A stretch of DNA of 64,000 bases, from the NCBI GenBank assembly GCA_963665495.1, contig OY762289.1:3534001-3598000 (forward strand), written 5' to 3'. The notes beneath the pieces are model-generated. The model searched no databases and was not told where the DNA came from. It was given only the letters and a program-made list of their open reading frames with translations. The stretch is from G963665495 sp963665495. Lineage in GTDB: Bacteria; Desulfobacterota; Desulfovibrionia; Desulfovibrionales; Desulfovibrionaceae. The translations under genes were made by a program, and so were the position numbers. Of the stretch, positions 34,320 through 43,498 are shown in pieces; position 1 is the stretch's first letter; each line of letters begins with the position of its first letter.

Positions 34320-35432
34320 TCAATAAATCCGGTTCCGGAACATGATTCCGGCCAGGGTCAGACAGCCCAGGCCGATCAGGGCCAGGGGCCAGATCTGCAT
34401 CAGCAGCAGTTGATCGGGCGCGTTTTCCAGGAACACCCCGCGAATCAGCACCAGCACATAGCGCAGCGGGTTGAAGATGGTCAGCTCCTTGACCACGGGG
34501 GTCATGTTGGCGATGGGCGTGGCAAAGCCCGAGAGCAGCACCGCGGGCATCAGAAACAGAAAGGACCCCAGCAGAGCCTGCTGCATGGTCACGCTCAGGG
34601 AGGAAATCATCAGCCCGATGCCCACGATGGCGAAGATGAAAAACAGCAGCCCGAGATAGAGCAACGGCACGTTGCCGCGCAAAGGCACCTCGAACCAGAA
34701 CACCGCCACCAGAATGATGAAGGTGGCCTCGAACATACCGATGATCAGGCCCGGCAGGGACTTGCCCACCAGGATCTCCAACGGCGAGAGGGGCGTGACA
34801 AGAAGCTGGTCGAAGGTGCCCTGTTCGCGCTCGCGCGCCACGGAAAGCGAGGTGACCATGATGGTCACCACCATGGCGATGATGCCCACGATGCCGGGCA
34901 CGAAAAACCAGCGGCTCAAGAGGTTGGCATTGTAATAGACCCGCGAAACCAGCACCGAATGAGGCGCTTGTCCGGCCTGTTCGATACGCGCGCCATTATA
35001 AGCGGTCACGATGTTCGAAAGATAATTGGCCACGATCCCGGCGGTGTTGGAATTGCGCCCGTCCAGCAGCACCTGCATTTGCGCCGGTTGTCCGGCCTGC
35101 AGCGTACGGGAAAAGTCCTCATCGATACGTACGACGAATTCCACGCTCCGGCTGTCGATCAGATCGCGAATCCGCTGTTCGCCCGAGACTTCGCCCACCA
35201 GGTCAAAATAGGGCGAAAGCCGGATTCTGGAGAGCAGTTCGCGCGATTCCGCCGAACGGTCCCTGTCCTGGTAGGCAAAGCGGATATGCGTCAAGTCGAA
35301 GGTGGCGGCGTAGCCGAACAGAATCACCTGAATGATCGGCGGCATAATCACCACGGTCCGGCTCTTGGGATCCTTGAGCAGGGCGAGAAATTCCTTGAAC
35401 ATCAGAGCGATGACGCGGCGCAACAATTCCAC
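34320..35432 (-). CDS. ABC-2 type transporter permease (second of two)
   Basis: 370 residues. ABC-2 membrane protein: one N-terminal membrane segment, a large periplasmic domain (about 45-170), then five segments; the hallmark EREQGTFDQLLVTPLSPLEILVGKSLPG is present. The partner permease lies 6 bp upstream, then the double ATPase and the HlyD-like adaptor. The layout matches the YbhGFSR type of efflux system, where this would be YbhR. Cargo unknown. Confidence 0.93.
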   Translation of the reverse strand: MELLRRVIALMFKEFLALLKDPKSRTVVIMPPIIQVILFGYAATFDLTHIRFAYQDRDRSAESRELLSRIRLSPYFDLVGEVSGEQRIRDLIDSRSVEFVVRIDEDFSRTLQAGQPAQMQVLLDGRNSNTAGIVANYLSNIVTAYNGARIEQAGQAPHSVLVSRVYYNANLLSRWFFVPGIVGIIAMVVTIMVTSLSVAREREQGTFDQLLVTPLSPLEILVGKSLPGLIIGMFEATFIILVAVFWFEVPLRGNVPLLYLGLLFFIFAIVGIGLMISSLSVTMQQALLGSFLFLMPAVLLSGFATPIANMTPVVKELTIFNPLRYVLVLIRGVFLENAPDQLLLMQIWPLALIGLGCLTLAGIMFRNRIY

Positions 35433-35438
35433 GGCGGG

Positions 35439-36578
35439 CTACTCCAGGCTTTTGCGGGTTTTTTTGAAAGCCAGCCCCATAAAAACCAGGGCCAGAATAC
35501 TGAGACCGCAGAGGTTGGGAAACAACACCGAGTGCACGTTGCCCGCCAGAAACAGGCTCTGCACAATGGGCACGAAATAACTTGCCGGGACAATATAGGA
35601 CAGCACCTGAATGAACACGGGCGTACTGGCCAGCTCGAAAATGAAGCCGGACAAAAAGAACGCGGGTAAAAAGGCCGCCAGCAGCGCCATCTGTCCGGCC
35701 AGAAATTGATTGCGGACGGCGGAGGAAATGAACAGCCCCAGCCCCAGGGTGGCGAACATGAACACCGAGCCCATGCCCAGCAGCAGAAGCAGAGACCCGC
35801 GAAACGGCACATGGAACAGGAACACGGCCATGGTGATGCACAGCGCCATGCCGCCCATGCCCAGCACGTAATACGGAACCAGCTTGCCGAGCACAATCTC
35901 CAGCCGGCTCACCGGCGTGACCAGCAGGGCTTCCATGGTGCCGCGCTCCCACTCGCGCGCCATGACCATGGCCGTGAGCAGCGTGCCTATCAAGGTCATG
36001 ATGATGGCCATCAGTCCGGGCACCAGAAAATTCTGGCTGCGGATCTCTTCGTTGAACCAGATCCGCTGATCCATCTGCACCAGCCCCACCTGGGGGATGT
36101 TTTCCGACTTGGGAAGCTGCGCGGTCACGGACGCCAGCCAGAGCTGCCAGGCCGCGGATACGTAGCCCATGATCTGCGAGGCGCGGTTGGAGTCCACGCC
36201 GTTGACCACCAGCTGCACCGGCGCGGTGCCGCCCGAAGTCAAGCGCCGGGAAAAGTCCGCCTGCAGCCGGATCACCGCGTCCACCTGGTGGTCGTAAAGC
36301 AGCTGCTCGGCCTCGGCCCAGGAAGTCAACGGTATGGGCTTGAAATAGTCCGAAATAATGAAGCGCGCCAGAAAGTCCGTCCCCATGGGGTCCGGTTTTT
36401 CCATGACAAAGGCCACTGGCAGCTGCTTGGGATCCAGGCTGATGCCGTAGCCGAAGAGCAGCAGCATGAAAATGGGCAGGAAAAAGGCCAGCAGAATGCT
36501 GGACGGATCCCGGACAACCTGCAGGCTTTCCTTGACGAGCAAGGCGCGCAACCGGCGCGGATTCAGCGTACTTTGCAT
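35439..36578 (-). CDS. ABC-2 type transporter permease (first of two)
   Basis: 379 residues from the ATG at 36578 (MQSTLNPRRL), with the stop of the ATPase gene at 36580, so the genes nearly touch. Similar plan to its partner: one N-terminal segment (LLAFFLPIFMLLLFGYGIS), a large periplasmic domain, and five C-terminal segments with EWERGTMEALLVTPVSRLEIVLGK. Related to, but diverged from, the downstream permease, implying an old duplication. YbhS-like by position. Confidence 0.93.
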   Translation of the reverse strand: MQSTLNPRRLRALLVKESLQVVRDPSSILLAFFLPIFMLLLFGYGISLDPKQLPVAFVMEKPDPMGTDFLARFIISDYFKPIPLTSWAEAEQLLYDHQVDAVIRLQADFSRRLTSGGTAPVQLVVNGVDSNRASQIMGYVSAAWQLWLASVTAQLPKSENIPQVGLVQMDQRIWFNEEIRSQNFLVPGLMAIIMTLIGTLLTAMVMAREWERGTMEALLVTPVSRLEIVLGKLVPYYVLGMGGMALCITMAVFLFHVPFRGSLLLLLGMGSVFMFATLGLGLFISSAVRNQFLAGQMALLAAFLPAFFLSGFIFELASTPVFIQVLSYIVPASYFVPIVQSLFLAGNVHSVLFPNLCGLSILALVFMGLAFKKTRKSLE

Positions 36579-36579
36579 C

Positions 36580-38328
36580 TCAGGCAGCCTCCCCGGAGTC
36601 CGTACGCTCCTTTTTGCGCTGCGCCTCCACCAGTTGAATAAAAGCCTGCTCGATGGTGGCCTCCTCGCCCGCAGCGGCATGGGCCCGAATCTCATCCGGC
36701 GTCCCCAGGGCCAGCAGTTCGCCCGCCAGCATGATCAGCATCCGGTCGCAGTATTCGGCCTCCTCCATAAAATGGGTGGTCACCACAACGGTGACACCCT
36801 GCTCGGCCAGCGAATTGATCCGCTCCCAGAATTGCCGCCGGGCCAGCGGATCCACACCCGACGTGGGTTCGTCCAGAAACAGGATCTCGGGCTCGTGCAT
36901 CAGCGCGCAGGCCAGAGACAGACGTTGCTTGAAGCCGAAAGGCAACTGGCCGGAAGTGCTGTCGGCCTGGGAGGCAAGGTCCAGCTCTTCCAGGGCCCAT
37001 TGCAGCCGCTGTGCGCGACGCTTGCCGGAGAGTCCGTAAACCTTGCTGAAAAATTCCAGGTTTTCCCGTACCGATAGCTGCCCGTACAAGGAAAATTTCT
37101 GCGCCATATAGCCCACGCTCTTGCGTGCCTTGGCCGCCGCGCGGCGCAGATTTTTTCCGGCCACCTCCAGAGTGCCGCCCGTGGCCGGGAGCAATCCGCA
37201 GAGCATTCGGAAGGTCGTGGATTTGCCCGCGCCGTTGGGACCGAGCAGGCCGAAGATCTCCCCCCTGGCCACGGAAAAATTCAGATCGCGTACGGCGTAA
37301 AAATCCCCGAAGCGGCGTTCCAGATGAGAGACCTTGATGACCTCCTCCCTGCCGTTGCCGCTGCGCGGGGCTGAAAGCTGCAAGCGCGCGTCCGAGCTTT
37401 CTCCAACCTTGTGCTCGTTGAGCAGAAACATGAAGCCGTCTTCGAACTCCGGTGCCACCGGCTGCGGCGGATCCGCCTCCAGGCCTTCCAGCAAAGCGGC
37501 AGGCGTATGCGGTTCCTTGGTCACCAGCCGGACCTTGCCGGACTGCAGGGTGGCGTCCACAATCTCCGGCCGCCGGAACAGACGGCTCTGCACAAGGCGC
37601 GGCGTCGTATGCGGCTCGATCAGCCACGAGTGCCCTTCCGCCCGCTTGACGAAGTCTCCGGGCGGCCCCTGCCCGAGCAGTTCTCCGTCCAGCAGAATAA
37701 ATACTTTGGCGCAGCGCGCCGCCTCATCCAGATAGGCCGTACTCATCAACACCGTGATCTGCTGTTGTTTCACCAGCGTATCCACGATGGACCAAAGCTC
37801 GCGCCGCGACAGCGGATCCACGCCCACGGTGGGTTCGTCCAGCAGCAACAGCTGCGGGGTCTTGAGCAGCGAACAGGCCAAGCCGAGTTTTTGCTTCATG
37901 CCGCCGGAAAGCCGCCCGGCCAGCCGCTTGGTGAATGGCGCCAGATTGGTCATCTCCATCAGCTGTCCGTATCGCTCGCCGCGCTCCTTGCGACTCACTC
38001 CCTGGAGATCCGCGTACAGATCCAGATTCTCCTGCACGGTCAGGTCCTCGTACAGGCCGAAGCGCTGCGGCATGTACCCTATGGCCGCCTGGATGTCTCT
38101 GGCATCACGTACGGAGTCCATGCCCAGCACGCTGACGCTGCCGCTCTCCGGCGCGAGCACGCCCGCGGCCAGACGGATCAGCGTGGTCTTGCCCGCACCG
38201 TCCGGCCCGAGCAGGCCGTTGACGCTGCCCGGTACGAGTTCCAGCGAGACGCCGCGCAGGGCTTCCACCACGCGTTTCTGCGTCCGGAATGTCTTGTGCA
38301 GGTCTTTGACCACCAATGAATTTTGCAT
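36580..38328 (-). CDS. ABC transporter ATP-binding protein with two fused ATPase domains
   Basis: 582 residues with two nucleotide-binding domains in one chain. Domain 1: Walker A GPDGAGKTTLI, signature LSGGMKQKLGLA, Walker B LLLLDEPTVGVDP. Domain 2 (from about 325): GPNGAGKSTTF, a degenerate signature LPFGFKQRLSLA, and ILFLDEPTSGVDP. The linker (about 245-320) is not conserved. The fusion is like YbhF of the YbhGFSR system. The two domains can form one ATPase sandwich that serves the two permeases. The start ATG 38328 is 10 nt after a GGAGG that belongs to a dispersed repeat (38336-38494). Confidence 0.96.
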   Translation of the reverse strand: MQNSLVVKDLHKTFRTQKRVVEALRGVSLELVPGSVNGLLGPDGAGKTTLIRLAAGVLAPESGSVSVLGMDSVRDARDIQAAIGYMPQRFGLYEDLTVQENLDLYADLQGVSRKERGERYGQLMEMTNLAPFTKRLAGRLSGGMKQKLGLACSLLKTPQLLLLDEPTVGVDPLSRRELWSIVDTLVKQQQITVLMSTAYLDEAARCAKVFILLDGELLGQGPPGDFVKRAEGHSWLIEPHTTPRLVQSRLFRRPEIVDATLQSGKVRLVTKEPHTPAALLEGLEADPPQPVAPEFEDGFMFLLNEHKVGESSDARLQLSAPRSGNGREEVIKVSHLERRFGDFYAVRDLNFSVARGEIFGLLGPNGAGKSTTFRMLCGLLPATGGTLEVAGKNLRRAAAKARKSVGYMAQKFSLYGQLSVRENLEFFSKVYGLSGKRRAQRLQWALEELDLASQADSTSGQLPFGFKQRLSLACALMHEPEILFLDEPTSGVDPLARRQFWERINSLAEQGVTVVVTTHFMEEAEYCDRMLIMLAGELLALGTPDEIRAHAAAGEEATIEQAFIQLVEAQRKKERTDSGEAA

Positions 38329-38335
38329 GGCGAAT

Positions 38336-38494
38336 GTGCCTCCGACGGCTCAAGAACCCTTTTGCCAGCTTGGCTGGAAAGAGGCTCTCTGGACTCTCCA
38401 AAAACTTTTAACTTGGCATAGTTATACTTATTCCCCCTTATAAGCGCGTCCAGGGGCGTTCCCCTGGCGGAGGGGGGTGGGGACGAGGAGCCCC
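38336..38494 (+). repeat. composite intergenic repeat R1
   Basis: Begins GTGCCTCCGACGGCTCAAGAACCC and ends with hairpin words GCGTCCAGGGGCG / TTCCCCTGGCGG and ACGAGGAGCCCC. It matches the same words, in the same order, as the copies at 51375-51541 (reversed) and 57114-57271, but is the most diverged. It lies between hlyD and the ATPase gene; the minus-strand GGAGG at its left end is the ribosome site of the ATPase. Confidence 0.75.
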
Positions 38495-38502
38495 CGCGAC
38501 GT

Positions 38503-39537
38503 TCATTCTTTCGGTTTTTCTTTCGCTTTCTTCCTGGCCTCGGTCCGTTCGGGAATATCGATGTGCACGGTGGCGGGCATGCCGAGGCGCAGCTCGTTGT
38601 CCGGGTCGTGCACATTGAGCCGGACTTCGTAGACCAGCGAGGTCCGCAGTTCGGGAGTTTCCACCGAGCGCGGGGTGAATTCCGCCACGGAGGAGATAAA
38701 GCCCACCCAGCCCTCGTACTGCTTGTCCGGTCGCGAATCCACGGTGGCATAGCCTTTTTGTCCGGGCTTGAGCCAGCCCAGCTCGGCCTCGGGCACATAG
38801 GCGCGTACCCATTTGGGGTCGTTGACGGCAAGGGTGAAGACAGGTTTCAACGCCGAGGCCATGTCGCCGGGTTCGAGATTCCGATTGCGGACAATGGCGT
38901 CCGTGGGCGCGCGCAGCTTGCTTTCATCCAGTTCCACAAGCAACGCGTTCAACTGAGCCTGCTGGCTCTTCAGGGTCGATTCGCCCTGGCGGATCTCCTC
39001 CCAGCGGGTGCCTTTTTGCAGCAGAATCCGGTTTTCGGCCGCGGCTTTGAGCTTGGCCACGGCAACGTCGTACTGGGACTTGGCGTCGTCCACGTCCTGC
39101 TGGGTGGTGGAGCCGCTGCGCAGCAGCCTGGCCTGGCGCGTATAAGTCCGTTCGGCCACCACCCGTTCGGCTTCGGCCTGGTCCTCATCCGCGATTGCCG
39201 CCTTCAATTCTTCTTCGCGCGGTCCGTTGACCAGCTCCTGCACCTTGAAATCCTGGGCGGCTACACTGGCTTTGGTGGCCTCGATGTTGGCCCGTAAACG
39301 CCGGGTTTGCAGTTCGGCCAGCAGCTGCCCCTTGATGACCCTGTCGCCTTCCTCGACATACACGGACTGAATCCGCTCGCTGTCCTTGAAGGCCAGATCC
39401 ACCTGCCGGATATCGACGTTGCCGTACAAAGTCAGTTCGCCGTTATCCTCTTCGGCAGTCAGCCGGTGCTGGTAGTACTTGTATCCGCCAAAGCCCGCCG
39501 CGGCGAGCAGTATGAGAATAATGATGCGTTTAAGCAT
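38503..39537 (-). CDS. HlyD-family membrane fusion protein of an ABC efflux system
   Basis: 344 residues. One N-terminal membrane anchor (IIILILLAAAGFGGYKYY), then the lipoyl-like halves and a long coiled-coil hairpin (about 85-215, rich in Ala, Glu, Lys and Gln), as in HlyD/YbhG. The pattern VYVEEGDRVIKGQLLAEL and KLRAPTDAIVRNRNLEPGDMAS are the two lipoyl-half signatures. It links the inner-membrane transporter to the outer membrane. The gene precedes the ATPase, and marR lies upstream on the same strand. Confidence 0.94.
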   Translation of the reverse strand: MLKRIIILILLAAAGFGGYKYYQHRLTAEEDNGELTLYGNVDIRQVDLAFKDSERIQSVYVEEGDRVIKGQLLAELQTRRLRANIEATKASVAAQDFKVQELVNGPREEELKAAIADEDQAEAERVVAERTYTRQARLLRSGSTTQQDVDDAKSQYDVAVAKLKAAAENRILLQKGTRWEEIRQGESTLKSQQAQLNALLVELDESKLRAPTDAIVRNRNLEPGDMASALKPVFTLAVNDPKWVRAYVPEAELGWLKPGQKGYATVDSRPDKQYEGWVGFISSVAEFTPRSVETPELRTSLVYEVRLNVHDPDNELRLGMPATVHIDIPERTEARKKAKEKPKE

Positions 39538-39691
39538 ATTCTCCCACCCATTTGGTTTGCGTTTGATCGCTTATTTTCTCCTGAAACAGAGCTAACGCCG
39601 TCGTTTCAGGAGTCAAGATGCTCCCAACACAGGTTTCTGACAAGATCTTGGCCGGTTAAAATTTGTCCGGAACGCTTTCAGATTTTTTTAA

Positions 39692-39711
39692 ATAATTAGC
39701 CAGCTAACTAA
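39692..39711. promoter_or_regulatory. putative MarR operator in front of hlyD
   Basis: Imperfect 20-bp palindrome ATAATTAG-N4-CTAACTAA, with the same half-sites and spacing as the site in the marR promoter. On the minus strand it lies between a TTGAGC (39719-39714) and an AT-rich -10-like stretch (around 39698-39691), about 155 bp before the hlyD start. Confidence 0.75.
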
Positions 39712-39726
39712 TAGCTCAAAAAAAAA

Positions 39727-40221
39727 TCAGACATCCACGAGGATAATCTTTTCCAGCATGGCCAGGAACATTCTTTTCTCCTCCAGCTCCAGTCGCGACA
39801 TGGACCGTTTGGCGAGCGCGTAGCATCGCGGCAACGCCCTGGCCACCAGGTCGGCTCCCGCATCCGTGAGTTCCACCACATTGCGGCGACCGTCCTCCGG
39901 ATCCGGCAACCGGCGTACGAGGCCCTGCTGCTCGAGCTTGTTGATCAGCCCGGTCATGGTGGCTCGGGTCACGCCCTGCTCCTGTGCCAGTTCTGAAGGC
40001 AGCGCGCGCCAGACCCGCCGCCTGCGCAGCAGCATCAGCACCACCCAGCGCCCGTGCCCCAGGTCGAACTGCTCCAGGACCTTATCCAACCGGACCAGCA
40101 GTTCGCTCCCCAGCATCAGCAGCCGGATGCAAAGCATCATGGACTCCGCTTCCAGCTGCGGGAAATCCTTGAGCATCCGGGAGATCATCTCCTGATTGGG
40201 CAATTCCTTTAAACAAAACAT
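39727..40221 (-). CDS. MarR-family transcriptional regulator
   Basis: 164 residues. Winged-helix MarR: LLRRRRVWRALPSELAQEQGVTRATMTGLINKLEQQGLVRRLPDPEDGRRNVVELTDAG covers the recognition helix and wing. It is probably the repressor of its own gene and the downstream hlyD-ATPase-permease genes, since a matching palindrome is seen in front of both. The ATG at 40221 would be at the expected transcription start, so the message may be leaderless; internal ATGs at 40188 and 40176 lie near an AGGAG and are alternatives. Confidence 0.94.
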   Translation of the reverse strand: MFCLKELPNQEMISRMLKDFPQLEAESMMLCIRLLMLGSELLVRLDKVLEQFDLGHGRWVVLMLLRRRRVWRALPSELAQEQGVTRATMTGLINKLEQQGLVRRLPDPEDGRRNVVELTDAGADLVARALPRCYALAKRSMSRLELEEKRMFLAMLEKIILVDV

Positions 40222-40227
40222 ACGTTG

Positions 40228-40255
40228 ATTATAGTTAGCTTCCTAACTATGTCAA
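40228..40255 (-). promoter_or_regulatory. marR promoter, consensus sigma-70 type
   Basis: On the minus strand TTGACA (40255-40250) and TATAAT (40233-40228), both perfect, are 16 bp apart. The spacer is filled by the MarR-type palindrome. Repressor binding there would exclude RNA polymerase. Confidence 0.88.
40231..40250. promoter_or_regulatory. putative MarR operator in the marR promoter
   Basis: Perfect palindrome ATAGTTAG-N4-CTAACTAT (20 bp), covering the -35/-10 spacer of marR. Confidence 0.85.
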
Positions 40256-40361
40256 GGGCTTTATGACAGATCGTGAGAATAAGAATTAGTTGACTGTCCG
40301 ATTATTCATTTCCAAGAAAGGGATATTGTGCCTACAACAGCCGCAAGCCAAGGAGGAAACA

Positions 40362-40649
40362 ATGCGTACGACCAAGGACCCGCGTTTTGCCCAGGCAAAC
40401 AAGGAGGCCCTGTGCAGTCTGGCGGCTTTCGGGCTCTATTTCATCTGGTGGTTTGTCACGGCATACGGGCCCGGCGACGCTGATCCGGACAGTTATTCGT
40501 CCGTATTGGGCTTTCCGGCCTGGTTTTTTTACAGCTGCGTGCTGGGCTTTCCTCTCATTTCTCTGGTTGTCTGGGCCATGGTCCGTTTCATCTTCCGCGA
40601 CATGCCCCTGGATGCGGAACCGGAAAATCCGCATGGGGAGAAAGAGTAA
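40362..40649 (+). CDS. yhdT: YhdT family protein (small partner of PanF)
   Basis: 95 residues from the ATG at 40362 after AAGGAGG. Two membrane segments (FGLYFIWWFVTAYG and FFYSCVLGFPLISLVVWAMVRFIF). The DUF997/YhdT family is nearly always next to panF, as here, where its stop overlaps the panF start by 1 bp (ATGA-like coupling). It may be an accessory subunit of the symporter; no biochemical role is proven. Confidence 0.9.
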   Translation: MRTTKDPRFAQANKEALCSLAAFGLYFIWWFVTAYGPGDADPDSYSSVLGFPAWFFYSCVLGFPLISLVVWAMVRFIFRDMPLDAEPENPHGEKE

Positions 40650-42106
40650 TGCAGAATGCCGCTACCATCATTCCCGTGCTCATCTACCTGGCGCTGTCGT
40701 TTCTGGTGGCGCTCTGGGCGCGCGGCCGAAGCAAAAAAAGCACGGACAGCCAGGGATTCCTGGAGGAATATTTTCTGGGCGGCCGATCCATGGGGGCGTT
40801 CGTCCTGGCCATGACCATTGTGGCCAGTTATACGAGCGCCAGCAGTTTCGTGGGCGGTCCGGGCGTGGCCTATCGCCTGGGACTGAGCTGGGTGCTGCTG
40901 GCCATGATTCAGGCCCCGGCCATTTTTCTGACCCTGGGCGTGCTGGGCAAACGTTTCGCCATTGTGGCCCGGCAGACCAACTCCGTGACGCTTACTGATT
41001 TTCTGCGTACGCGCTATCAAAGCGACGCCGTGGTGATTCTCTGCTCGCTGGCCCTGCTGGTCTTTTTCATCGCGGCCATGCTGGCGCAGTTCATCGGCGG
41101 CGCGCGCCTGTTCCAGGCCGTCACCGGGTATCCGTACGCGGCCGGGCTGGCGCTCTTCGGCCTGACCGTGATCATCTACACGGCCATTGGCGGCTTCCGG
41201 GCCGTGGTGCTGACCGACGCCATCCAGGGGCTGGTGATGCTCATCGCCAGCGTGGTGATCTTTTTGGCCGTGGTCAAGGCCGGCGGCGGCGTCGAGCAGT
41301 GCGTGGCCCGGCTCAAGGCCATCGACCCCGGACTGATCACGCCTTCCGGCCCGGCCAACGCCGTGCCCAAACCTTTCATCCTGTCTTTCTGGGTGCTGGT
41401 GGGCCTGGGCGTACTGGGCCTGCCGCAGACCACCCAGCGCTGCATGGGCTACAAGGACGCGCGTTCGATGCACAACGCCATGATCATCGGCACTGTGGTC
41501 ATCGGCTTTCTGATCCTCTGCATCCATCTGGCCGGAGCCTTCGGCCGCGCCGTGATTCCGGACCTGCCCGCGGGCGACCTGGCCATGCCCGCGCTGATCA
41601 TGAAGCTGCTGCCCCCGGTCTGGGCCGGCATTTTCATCGCCGGTCCGCTCGCCGCCATCATGTCCACGGTGGACACCATGCTCCTGCTGGCCTCGGCCGC
41701 CATTGTCAAAGATCTCTACGTCCACTACGCGCTCAAGGACGACGCCTCGCGCGCCCCCCAATCCCGGCTGCGGACCATGAGTCTGCTCAGTACGGCCGCC
41801 ATCGGGCTGATCGTCTTTGTCGCCGCCCTGGACCCGCCCGATCTGCTGGTCTGGATCAACCTTTTCGCCTTCGGAGGCCTGGAATCCGCCTTTCTCTGGC
41901 CCGTGATCCTCGGCCTCTACTGGGACAAAGCCAATGCCGCCGGAGCCGTGACGTCCATGCTCGCGGGCGTGGCCTGCTTCTTTTTCCTGAGCATTGTGAA
42001 GCCCCCGATGTTCGGCCTGCACGCCATAGTGCCGACCACGGCCGCGGCTCTGCTGGCGTTCACGCTGGGAAACGGACTGGGAAAAAAGAGAAAAGTTTTG
42101 GAATAA
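40649..42106 (+). CDS. panF: sodium/pantothenate symporter
   Basis: 485 residues, about 13 membrane segments. Sodium:solute symporter family with FLEEYFLGGRSMGAFVLAMTIVASYTSASSFVGGPGVAY, diagnostic of PanF, and PQTTQRCMGYKDARSMHNAMIIG. It imports pantothenate, the precursor of coenzyme A, with sodium. Translation is coupled to yhdT. The high identity to the PanF patterns and the yhdT neighbour separate it from other SSS transporters. Confidence 0.93.
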   Translation: MQNAATIIPVLIYLALSFLVALWARGRSKKSTDSQGFLEEYFLGGRSMGAFVLAMTIVASYTSASSFVGGPGVAYRLGLSWVLLAMIQAPAIFLTLGVLGKRFAIVARQTNSVTLTDFLRTRYQSDAVVILCSLALLVFFIAAMLAQFIGGARLFQAVTGYPYAAGLALFGLTVIIYTAIGGFRAVVLTDAIQGLVMLIASVVIFLAVVKAGGGVEQCVARLKAIDPGLITPSGPANAVPKPFILSFWVLVGLGVLGLPQTTQRCMGYKDARSMHNAMIIGTVVIGFLILCIHLAGAFGRAVIPDLPAGDLAMPALIMKLLPPVWAGIFIAGPLAAIMSTVDTMLLLASAAIVKDLYVHYALKDDASRAPQSRLRTMSLLSTAAIGLIVFVAALDPPDLLVWINLFAFGGLESAFLWPVILGLYWDKANAAGAVTSMLAGVACFFFLSIVKPPMFGLHAIVPTTAAALLAFTLGNGLGKKRKVLE

Positions 42107-42226
42107 GTGTGTCGGGAGAAGGACAACACCTCAAGGCTCCGCCAACAAAAAACCGGAACTGGGAAAAGAAGGGAATCGGACTCGCTGTCGGAAAAGCTCC
42201 GACCGGTGCGTGAGAACGCGAACGTC

Positions 42227-43336
42227 TTACGCTTCCTGCGTTTCTCCCTCGGGTGTCGGGACGTCACCTTTCTGTTTGTATTCGTCCAGAAACACGGCGC
42301 CCGCCAGCTCCGCACCATGCAGCCTGGCAGTAGCAATTTGTTTGCGGCTGGAAAAAATCGCGGAGCTGAGATTGGCTTTGGTCAGATTGGTTTTTTTCAG
42401 ATTCGCGCCTTTCAGCTTTGCCCCAAGCAGATTTACCTCTGCCAGATACGCTCCCGCCAGGTAGGCCCGCTCCAGATTCGCGATAAACAGGCTCGCCCCG
42501 TCAAGGTTCGCCAGAAACAGATTGGCCTCCGACAGATTGGCTCCGTCCAGATGCGCACCCCCCAGGCGGACGCGGCTCATTTCCGCTGCCTTGAGATTGA
42601 TGCCTTCCAGGTTGGCGCCTTCCAGATTGGCTTCTTCCAGTTGGGTCCCGCTCAAATTCGCCCCTTTCAGATACGCGTTTGGCAGCATTGCCCCGTTCAG
42701 ATTCAGCCTGTAGCCTCCGGCCAGCTGCAAATCCTCCAGCTGGTAGCCGAGAAAATTCAGAACCACCTGGACATCGGGCCGAATTCGGGAAATGGTTTCC
42801 TTTTTGTCCGCGTCGCCGTCAAAGGTCACTCCCTGAGTACTGAATTCGCCGTTTTTGGCGGAAACGGACAGCCCGGAGTCCGAGTAGCGGATGACCGCAT
42901 CCGTGCAGGAAGCGCGGACAAATGCGCATAAAATATCCAGAACCGTCCGCTTGTCATTCTGATTCGGCGAATCCATAGCTATCCGCCACAGTCCGTAGAT
43001 GCCGCCGATACGCACCGACTCCTTTTCATGGGCCAGCAGTTCCGTGGACTTGATCAGGCGATCCACGATCAGCCCCTGCTCGTTGCGTGCGGAATGGCGC
43101 TCCATGCAGCACATACGCTGCAGGGCGAAATACCCGCCCGCGGCGACCAGAGCCAGCAAAGCGAATTCGAAAACAACATCCGCCACATCCCTGGCGGAAA
43201 AGCCCAGCAGGCGGGCAAAGACGATAAGTCCGAGACAGCCGCCAAGCCCGATCCATAGATAACGGCGCTCTTCCTTCCACAGCTTGGCAAGCCGCTCTTT
43301 CAGGAAAGTCGATTCAAGATATCTCCGCCACCCCAT
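42227..43336 (-). CDS. membrane-anchored pentapeptide-repeat protein
   Basis: 369 residues from the ATG at 43336, after GGAGGAG. The N-terminal part has two membrane segments (about 30-48 and 52-75: YLWIGLGGCLGLIVFARLLGF and FEFALLALVAAGGYFAL), then a soluble linker with LLAHEKESVRIGGIYGLWRIA, and from about residue 215 to 350 a run of about 25 pentapeptides of the A(D/N)Lxx type (for example GANLSGTQLEEANLEGANLEG), which folds as a right-handed beta helix. Such anchored proteins (also found in cyanobacteria) have no known function. Confidence 0.92.
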   Translation of the reverse strand: MGWRRYLESTFLKERLAKLWKEERRYLWIGLGGCLGLIVFARLLGFSARDVADVVFEFALLALVAAGGYFALQRMCCMERHSARNEQGLIVDRLIKSTELLAHEKESVRIGGIYGLWRIAMDSPNQNDKRTVLDILCAFVRASCTDAVIRYSDSGLSVSAKNGEFSTQGVTFDGDADKKETISRIRPDVQVVLNFLGYQLEDLQLAGGYRLNLNGAMLPNAYLKGANLSGTQLEEANLEGANLEGINLKAAEMSRVRLGGAHLDGANLSEANLFLANLDGASLFIANLERAYLAGAYLAEVNLLGAKLKGANLKKTNLTKANLSSAIFSSRKQIATARLHGAELAGAVFLDEYKQKGDVPTPEGETQEA

Positions 43337-43498
43337 GGGGCTCCTCCTTTTATGCAATGCCAATAGCTTCTAACAATATGTTACGGAGAAGTGAATATAT
43401 AGTTACAATATATCGTCCATTTTCTAATATTCCTTAAGGTTTTGTAAGGTTTTTCCGCCTCCTACCCGGATATTTCATGCATTCAATTCTCCTGGCGA
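43337..43498. other. AT-rich intergenic DNA upstream of the pentapeptide gene
   Basis: No gene seen. It should hold the promoter of the pentapeptide-repeat gene; no clear -35/-10 pair stands out. To the right it runs into the palindromic repeat (from 43499) and the insertion sequence. Confidence 0.6.

Noticed and set aside
40290..40361. Longer N-terminus for yhdT starting at 40290
   Set aside because: The extra 24 codons have no ribosome site, whereas AAGGAGG stands before the ATG at 40362.
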